Source: Pseudomonas sp. JM0905a (GTDB lineage Bacteria; Pseudomonadota; Gammaproteobacteria; Pseudomonadales; Pseudomonadaceae). From it: a stretch of 64,000 nt of DNA. Both the position numbers and the translations under genes were made by a program. The stretch is from contig NZ_JACXBU010000007.1 of NCBI RefSeq assembly GCF_014700075.1, positions 62,001 to 126,000 of the forward strand, written 5' to 3'. Positions 58,964 to 64,000 of this stretch are shown here, in pieces (the first letter of the stretch is position 1; every line of letters begins with the position of its first letter). Below the pieces are notes generated by a model. It was not told the origin of the DNA. It worked only from the letters and a program-made list of their open reading frames with translations, and did not search any database.

Positions 58964-59869
58964 ATGAGCATGAACCTGACCGAGCGGACTTCTGCCGAGG
59001 GTTTGGAGGCGTTCATTCGCGGCAAGCGCTTGGCTGCCTCGGACAACCTGGCAGCACGCGATGTATTGGTTCAGATATTCAATCGTGAACGTGACCAAGA
59101 CAGCTTTATCGTGCCGGCCGTGGCCGAACCGCTACTGGTGTGGATCATCTCCGGAACCGCTGCCGTGGAGGAGCGAACTCCTGGCGGCGAGTGGGAAACC
59201 AGCCATGTGGCCAAGGGGGACTTTTTCTTGACGTCCTCCGCAGAGCCGTACGAAATGCGCTGGAAAGTTTCCGGCGCAGATGCATTCGAAGTGATGCACA
59301 TCTATCTCGGCATCCCGCTGCTTGAAAAAGCCGTCCGGGAAGTGCTCGGGGGATCCGGCGCTGTCCGTCTGCGTGAGGTATCGGGTGGTCGTGACGAAGT
59401 CCTGTCACTGCTGCTGGAGCAGGTCCGCGCGGAGCTGACCAGTCGGAATGCAGTCAGCGCACTTTTTCTCCAGGGTCTGGCCCAATGCATGGCTGTCCAC
59501 CTTGCCCGCAAGTACCTGGACAGCTCGGCGGACGATATTGCACAGCGCAATGCATTGCCCGCCTTCAAGTTACGGCGAGTCTTGTCGACCATGGAAGCCA
59601 ATCTGGCGTCCCCGTTCAGTCTTGGGGCGCTGGCGGAAGAGGCCGGCATGAGCGAATACCATTTCAGCCGCTTGTTCAAGAAAGCTACCGGGTATTCACC
59701 CTCTCAATTCTTTATCCGAATGCGAATGGCCAGAGCCCGGCAGCTTCTCTTGGAAACAGATCACAGCATCATCGATATTGGTCTGGAGGTCGGCTATAGC
59801 AGCCCGAGTCATTTTTCTCAGATTTTCAAACGAGAAGTTGGCGTTAAGCCCAGCCACTACCGCAAATGA
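58964..59869 (+). CDS. AraC-family transcriptional regulator (cupin type)
   Basis: 301 residues. The N-terminal half is a ligand-binding cupin-like domain (AEPLLVWIISGTAAVEERTPGG, HVAKGDFFLTSS). The C-terminal AraC domain (about 205-300) has LGALAEEAGMSEYHFSRLFKKATGYSPSQFF and IIDIGLEVGYSSPSHFSQIFKREVG as the two helix-turn-helix units, both well kept. AGGAG precedes ATG 58964. It faces the flavin reductase and SDR genes on the minus strand (stops meet at 59869/59888), so its target is unclear. Confidence 0.9.
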   Translation: MSMNLTERTSAEGLEAFIRGKRLAASDNLAARDVLVQIFNRERDQDSFIVPAVAEPLLVWIISGTAAVEERTPGGEWETSHVAKGDFFLTSSAEPYEMRWKVSGADAFEVMHIYLGIPLLEKAVREVLGGSGAVRLREVSGGRDEVLSLLLEQVRAELTSRNAVSALFLQGLAQCMAVHLARKYLDSSADDIAQRNALPAFKLRRVLSTMEANLASPFSLGALAEEAGMSEYHFSRLFKKATGYSPSQFFIRMRMARARQLLLETDHSIIDIGLEVGYSSPSHFSQIFKREVGVKPSHYRK

Positions 59870-59887
59870 GGATTTCGGAGCGGGGAT

Positions 59888-60445
59888 TCAAAGGTTTTGT
59901 GGGTGAAACTTTTCGTGAAAATCCAGAGTTTCTCCCGCGACCATAAACTGCCCGATGCCTCTGTAGTGCAGTGTCTTTGGATTTTTCACCGATAGCGCAA
60001 CGTGGGCCTTCTCAACTTCCCATACGAACAGGCCGTACTCGCCGATCAAGTTTGCGTCGAACAACTGGCATTCGAAATTGGCGTAGCACTCTTTGATCAG
60101 CGGCGCCTTTACCCGCTCTGCCGGGGTCGCGGTCAGGGCAAAAGCGGAGAATTTGTCGACAGCTGCGCCTGTGCTGTTCCCCACCGCGACGACCTGATCG
60201 GCCAGTTCGACGGTCGGTACATTGATGACGCACTGCTGACTGTTTCGGATCAGCTCGTAGCTGTGGTTTCCCGTCCAGATGTAGCACCCAAACAGAGCGG
60301 GAGAAAACTGCATCATCATGTGCCAACCCATGGTCATGATATTGGTTTCATCTTTCCAGGCTGAGGTGACCAGTACGATAGGCCCGGTCTCCAGGTGCTG
60401 GCGTACGTCGATCAGTGGAAAGTCAGACTTTCGAAGTGCGGTCAT
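59888..60445 (-). CDS. Flavin reductase-like domain protein
   Basis: 185 residues of the flavin reductase-like FMN-binding split-barrel family. Signatures are GPIVLVTSAWKDETNIMTMGWHMMM near the N-terminus, YELIRNSQQCVINVPT and KAPLIKECYANFECQLFD. ATG 60445 follows GGAGG by four bases. The gene lies 81 bases after the SDR gene start-side neighbour on the same strand and may form an operon with it. It probably binds FMN; whether it reduces flavin or another small molecule is unknown. Confidence 0.87.
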   Translation of the reverse strand: MTALRKSDFPLIDVRQHLETGPIVLVTSAWKDETNIMTMGWHMMMQFSPALFGCYIWTGNHSYELIRNSQQCVINVPTVELADQVVAVGNSTGAAVDKFSAFALTATPAERVKAPLIKECYANFECQLFDANLIGEYGLFVWEVEKAHVALSVKNPKTLHYRGIGQFMVAGETLDFHEKFHPQNL

Positions 60446-60526
60446 GGCGCCTCCAATGGAAATTCGAATGGACAGAGGAACGCTGGGTGCAGGGCAACCC
60501 TGCACCCAGCGAATCGAGGCGAAGCA

Positions 60527-61288
60527 TCAGCCCACCGGGATGCTCATGCCGCCGTCTGCCATGACCACCGAACCGACGATGAAGCTGGCGCGCTCGGAGG
60601 CCAGGAAGGACACAATCTCTGCGATCTCTTCTGGCGCAGCGGCTCGGCCAATAGGCGCAGATTTGCCGTGCTCTTCCAGAAAACCTCGACCGTCTTCCAT
60701 GAAGTGGTTCAGCAGATTGGTCACCACATCGCCCACACCGATAGCATTTACGCGGATGCTATGTTCGATCGCTTCCAGCGCCTGAGTGCGCGTCAGCTGG
60801 GCCAAGGCACCCTTGGACGCGGTATAAGCCGCGATGCCCGGGAAGGCGAAGTACGAGGCATAGGAGGCGATGTTCACGATCGCACCGGATTTGTTCTTCA
60901 TCATTTCCTTCATCGCTTCCCGGGAGTGAAGGAAGGCGCCAGTGACGTTGGTTTCCATTTGCCAGGTCCAGTCTTCGCGAGTCATCTCGACGACCGGTTT
61001 GTAGAGAATGCGACCGGCGTTATTGACCAGAACGTCCAGCTTGCCGAACTTCTCGACGGCCAGCGCAACCGCTTTTTCAGCGGAGCCGTCAACGGTGATA
61101 TCCGCTACGAAGGGAACAATTCCGGGGCGCTCAAGGGCAATGACGGACGGATCAATGTCCTCTGCGATCACTTTCGCACCACGGGAATGGAGGAGCTCGG
61201 TAATGGCTTTACCGATACCGCTAGCCGCGCCGGTAACCAGAATTACTTTGCCTGCCACTTCGTTGGGGGTTGGGGTGAAGTCAGTCAT
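60527..61288 (-). CDS. Short-chain dehydrogenase/reductase (SDR)
   Basis: 253 residues, classical SDR. The cofactor site is VTGAASGIGKAITELLHSRGA, followed by AEDIDPS (Asp favours NAD), VNNAGRILYKPV, and the catalytic Ser and YxxxK in IASYASYFAFPGIAAYTASKGALAQ. The C-terminus ends GSVVMADGGMSIPVG. ATG 61288 is chosen; a longer frame begins seven codons earlier. The flavin reductase-like gene follows on the same strand. Confidence 0.9.
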   Translation of the reverse strand: MTDFTPTPNEVAGKVILVTGAASGIGKAITELLHSRGAKVIAEDIDPSVIALERPGIVPFVADITVDGSAEKAVALAVEKFGKLDVLVNNAGRILYKPVVEMTREDWTWQMETNVTGAFLHSREAMKEMMKNKSGAIVNIASYASYFAFPGIAAYTASKGALAQLTRTQALEAIEHSIRVNAIGVGDVVTNLLNHFMEDGRGFLEEHGKSAPIGRAAAPEEIAEIVSFLASERASFIVGSVVMADGGMSIPVG

Positions 61289-61575
61289 GTCACGTCTCCA
61301 AGTAGTCATTGGGTCGTCGTTTTCGACGGTTCAAATTTCCCTCTTCTCTACGTGCATCTCTTTGGCAGGGTTGCTCAGCCTATCGGGGTTTTGCTCCTTT
61401 CTGTGATGCGCCGTTTTAGTTGGATGGATGACAAAATCCCGCGGTTACTCGCGGAGCGAGTGGCTTTGAGCAGCAATTTCTGCGCTGTCGCCCCAGCTCA
61501 GAAATGAGAAGCCCCGGTAGTCATTTTCCGGGCTCATCACGCACTTAGCGGTGCGTCAATTGGGCAACCGGCGCC

Positions 61576-61600
61576 GGGAGGTGCTCGTTAAGCACCTCCC
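61576..61600. repeat. Perfect 10-bp inverted repeat
   Basis: GGGAGGTGCT-CGTTA-AGCACCTCCC forms a very stable hairpin without a T-run. It lies in the 643-base gap between the SDR start (61288) and the flavodoxin-type pseudogene (61932), just before the LysR remnant. It could be a scar of an insertion or a transcription-stalling hairpin. Confidence 0.5.
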
Positions 61601-61800
61601 CCGACGATATGGCCGAACCAGTTCTGCCGCCCACGCATACTCAGCATGCGTGCGAAGGTGCTTGCCCAACGTGCCGGACTCGGAGTCGGCTGGTTGCCCC
61701 GGCAACGGATACTGCACTTGCTGGAACAGGGCGAACTGGTGGAGAAGGAAATGCCCCCCCTGCGACGAACGAAATTGATTCGACGAACGGTCCGTAACGG
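61592..61800 (+). pseudogene. Remnant of a LysR regulator C-terminus
   Basis: About 60 codons read LSMRAKVLAQRAGLGVGWLP, then RQRILHLLEQGELVEKEMPP, which fits the last part of a LysR effector domain (the AGLGVGWLP loop and the GELV strand). No DNA-binding part remains and the frame has no start signal. It precedes the flavodoxin-type pseudogene, suggesting a former regulator/reductase pair. Confidence 0.45.
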
Positions 61801-61931
61801 CACGCGGCATGTTCCGATTATTCGCATGAGTCGGTCGATATCTCGGCGTGTCAATCGAACATGCTGCGCGCACCCTTCGCCTCAAGTCGCAGCCGAATCC
61901 CTGGCGGACTCTCCGAATTTGAGAACACATC

Positions 61932-62524
61932 ATGACTATCCAAACTCGCGTTGCAGTCGTTGATCACAGTGGCTACGGCCACACCGCCAAGCAGGCCCAG
62001 GCTGTAGCCCGCGGTGCAAGTCGTGTCGCCGAGACCGAAAGTTTGCTGATCAGTGTGGAAGACATTGACCAGAACTGGGGAATCCTGGAAGGCGCGGACG
62101 CCATCATCTTCGGTTCGCCGACCTACATGGGCAGCGCCTCGGCACAGTTGAAGGCCTTCATGGATGCGACCTCAAGGAACGTGTTCGCCAAGGGCGGCGT
62201 ATGGATCAACAAGATTGCGGCCGGCTTCACCAACGCGGCCTCGCGTTCCGGCGACAGGCTGGCAACCTTGCAGCAGCTCTCGATCTTTGCGGCCCAACAT
62301 GGCATGCATTGGGTCAATCGATGCTGAACCGCCATAGCTTCTGGCTCGGCGTCGCGGCGCAGTCGGACGCTGATGTCGGCGCCGATATCGCACCGCCGAC
62401 CTGGGATCTGCTTACCGCCGAACACCTCGGTGCACGAGTCGCAGAAGTGGCGCGCCAGATGGCAGCCGGGCGTCGAGTCCTGGAAGAGATCCACAACACT
62501 GCGCAGCAGGTCGCTCTCTCCTGA
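61932..62524 (+). pseudogene. Frameshifted flavodoxin-type NAD(P)H oxidoreductase (WrbA-like)
   Basis: The first 131 codons encode a flavodoxin fold: VAVVDHSGYGHTAKQAQAVA (FMN phosphate loop), ADAIIFGSPTYMGSASAQLK and FTNAASRSGDRLATLQQLSI. The frame ends at 62327 after HWVNRC. The expected C-terminal part continues in another frame from about 62320 (LNRHSFWLGVAAQSDADVGA, LLTAEHLGARVAEVARQMAA) to a stop at 62522-62524. A short deletion plus frameshift at about 62318 explains this. The 5' half is still open and could make a truncated protein. Confidence 0.78.
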
Positions 62525-63082
62525 TATGGGCCAGGGTCCTCATCAACACTACAGGGAGCCCGCCTCGCGGCGGGCAGGAGCATCTACGGCATGAGATCCG
62601 GGCTTGACGGCCAAAACAGTCATTCGAGAAGTGCACGCTTCGCCCCTGATCAGACTTCTTTTCTGCCGATGCCCACCATCCGCTTCGTGTCGATAGCGGC
62701 CTATGTAATCGGCCAATAGCAGACTATGGCACGCTGCCAATGACTGCATAACGTGCACTAGAGTCATGCCACTTTTCCTCCTCGCCTCATGTTGTGTTTC
62801 CGCAGCAGTGCTCAAACTTTCGCTGCTTGCCCAGCAGTTCCGGGATAGACCAACCGAGGCCCCCTACTCCCGTCCGTTTGTCGACCAGCTGAAGCTGTAA
62901 GTCGTAGTCATTTGCCTCGACTAGGCGGATGCTCGTGAGAGGCGCACCTGTTTCCAATGGCGCGCGGAGCCTGTCAATCACCGGTCAAGTCGAGGAAGGA
63001 CCTCGTTGGTCCGGCTGTCGGAGGGCATGACGCAGGTCGCCCGGCGGCGGTTCGTAGGTCGCGAGCTAATGGAGCTTACGCA
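62525..63082. other. Gene-poor gap
   Basis: 558 bases with no credible gene. A hairpin GCCCGCC-TCGC-GGCGGGC at 62558-62575 lies just after the flavodoxin-type pseudogene but lacks a T-run. Short open frames in both directions show no coding character. The stretch just before 63083 holds the GGAG ribosome-binding site of the protease gene. Confidence 0.4.
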
Positions 63083-63820
63083 ATGTCGGTAATTGAACCA
63101 CTACTGCTAAGCACCGTGCGCATCTGTACCTGTGCAGGGACACACGTGCTGACCAACGCCAGCGGTTTCTTTTTTGCGCGGGACGAGCGTCTGTTCCTGG
63201 TCACCAGCCAGCATGTGGTGGTGGATGCGTCGAGCCGACATTTCCCTGATCGCCTCGAAATCGAGCTGCACACGGATCGGCACAATATGGCGAGTTCCTG
63301 CGGCTTCTCCGTGCCGCTGTATCGTGACGGCGAGAGCCTGTGGCGCCAAGGGCGGGATACCGCGGGTGGTGTCGATGTCGCGCTGATCGAGCTGGAGCGT
63401 GCAGCATTGCCTGGTGCAGTGGTTTACCACGCCTTCACGCCGCAGCACCTGCAGGCTCCCGGCGAGCTGATCGAGGTCGGCACTGCCCTGTTGGTGGTGG
63501 GATTTCCCCTGGGTTTCCACGACCACCTGCATCACATGCCGGTAGTGCGGCATGCCATTGTTGCTTCTTCGTTCGGCCTGCGTTTCCAGGGGCAGGGCTA
63601 TTTCCTCACCGATGCACGCACCCACCGTGGCACAAGCGGCGCGCCGGTGGTGATGCGGATGCCGAATGATTGCAGGCACTCGGAGGATCTGCCCTGGATC
63701 TTGCTCGGCGTTCATTCGGCGCGCCTCGATCTGGGTAATCGCGACCTTGTGCAAGACGAAGCGCTGGGACTCAATTGCACCTGGTACGCCGACATCCTCA
63801 TGACCCTGAGCGCGAACTGA
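63083..63820 (+). CDS. Trypsin-like (S1/S46-type fold) serine protease, cytosolic
   Basis: 245 residues starting at ATG 63083 with GGAG eight bases upstream. The catalytic triad can be read as His44 (LVTSQHVVVD), Asp98 (GGVDVALIELE) and Ser185 (HRGTSGAPVV), in the order and spacing of trypsin-like peptidases. No signal peptide, membrane helix or PDZ domain is present, so it is not a DegP-type protease. Such stand-alone trypsin-like proteins are sometimes parts of defence or signalling modules, but no partner gene is visible within the window. Confidence 0.82.
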   Translation: MSVIEPLLLSTVRICTCAGTHVLTNASGFFFARDERLFLVTSQHVVVDASSRHFPDRLEIELHTDRHNMASSCGFSVPLYRDGESLWRQGRDTAGGVDVALIELERAALPGAVVYHAFTPQHLQAPGELIEVGTALLVVGFPLGFHDHLHHMPVVRHAIVASSFGLRFQGQGYFLTDARTHRGTSGAPVVMRMPNDCRHSEDLPWILLGVHSARLDLGNRDLVQDEALGLNCTWYADILMTLSAN

Positions 63821-64000
63821 GAAACGTGGTTGGTCTCATATTCTGGTATTCGCGGTTCGTCGGGGGAGCAAGGAGGAACTGCTCAGCCACACATCTTGCT
63901 GTAGCAGTCCTTCACCGCGTCATAGCATTCGCAGGCAGACTCCTCGCGCCCCGTCGATCGAGGGTGGTGATTTCTCCATGGCTGAGGTGGATGAGGTGAT
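63821..64000. other. Right edge; possible 3' end of a small Cys-rich gene on the minus strand
   Basis: On the minus strand a frame from the window edge reads about 28 plausible residues ending SACECYDAVKDCYSKMCG and stops at 63893-63895. The regular Cys spacing looks protein-like, but the start lies outside the window and I cannot assign a family. The rest of this stretch shows nothing. Confidence 0.25.

Overview
The window looks like a chromosomal segment of a Pseudomonas (gammaproteobacterium). It is GC-rich. It carries Pseudomonas-type genes (an oprC copper receptor with DUF2946 proteins, a MucR-type MHYT-GGDEF-EAL protein, zapA, polB, a cstA-yjiX-yjiA operon). Its first half is studded with short dyad repeats of the form GTGGGGGCGATTTCAATCGC. 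The species cannot be named from the sequence alone. No rRNA, tRNA, CRISPR array or replication origin was seen.

Layout. 0-27 kb is core-like: LysR regulators, a gamma-glutamyl hydrolase, a YeeE/YedE transporter, a PLD-like protein, zapA and its coiled-coil partner, DNA polymerase II, a Cache-type two-component pair next to the CobW GTPase/YjiX/CstA pyruvate-uptake operon, a copper cluster (oprC plus two DUF2946 proteins), a persulfide-dioxygenase-like MBL enzyme, MucR, an Lrp/LysE exporter pair and an orphan polyamine-binding protein. 27-30.4 kb is a five-gene operon for a tryptophan tryptophylquinone (TTQ) amine dehydrogenase, closest to aromatic amine dehydrogenase by residue spacing. 30.4-41 kb is mixed: a serine hydrolase, an LDH-type malate dehydrogenase, an AT-richer block (carboxylesterase, TorF-type porin, AraC regulator) closed by an IS3 remnant and a palindromic repeat, a quinone oxidoreductase/LysR pair, and an AraC/AhpD-like/glutaredoxin group.

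41.2-53.3 kb is the most striking region. A sigma54 activator of the AcoR type (49825-51774) sits inside what reads as its own regulon. On one side are an outer-membrane channel gene and an eight-gene operon: a Tat-signal small subunit, a GMC oxidoreductase, E1-alpha, a zinc alcohol dehydrogenase, E1-beta, a free-standing lipoyl domain, an E2 core without lipoyl domain, and a lipoate-ligase-like protein. On the other side are a VOC enzyme and, divergently, a decayed lipoyl synthase gene followed by a tatA paralogue. Four sigma54-type -24/-12 elements can be read by eye, and three intergenic regions share the motif TTACA-NN-TGTAAG. The genes suggest periplasmic and cytoplasmic oxidation of an unknown alcohol or diol, followed by lipoate-dependent cleavage to an acyl-CoA, with its own lipoylation and Tat parts.

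53.3-64 kb is an accessory region of paired regulators (LysR, AraC) and short-chain dehydrogenases, a flavin reductase and a trypsin-like protease. It also holds decaying genes: a frameshifted tyrosine recombinase, a frameshifted flavodoxin-type reductase and a LysR remnant. The dyad repeats common in 6-27 kb were not seen after about 27 kb, which fits a core-to-accessory change.
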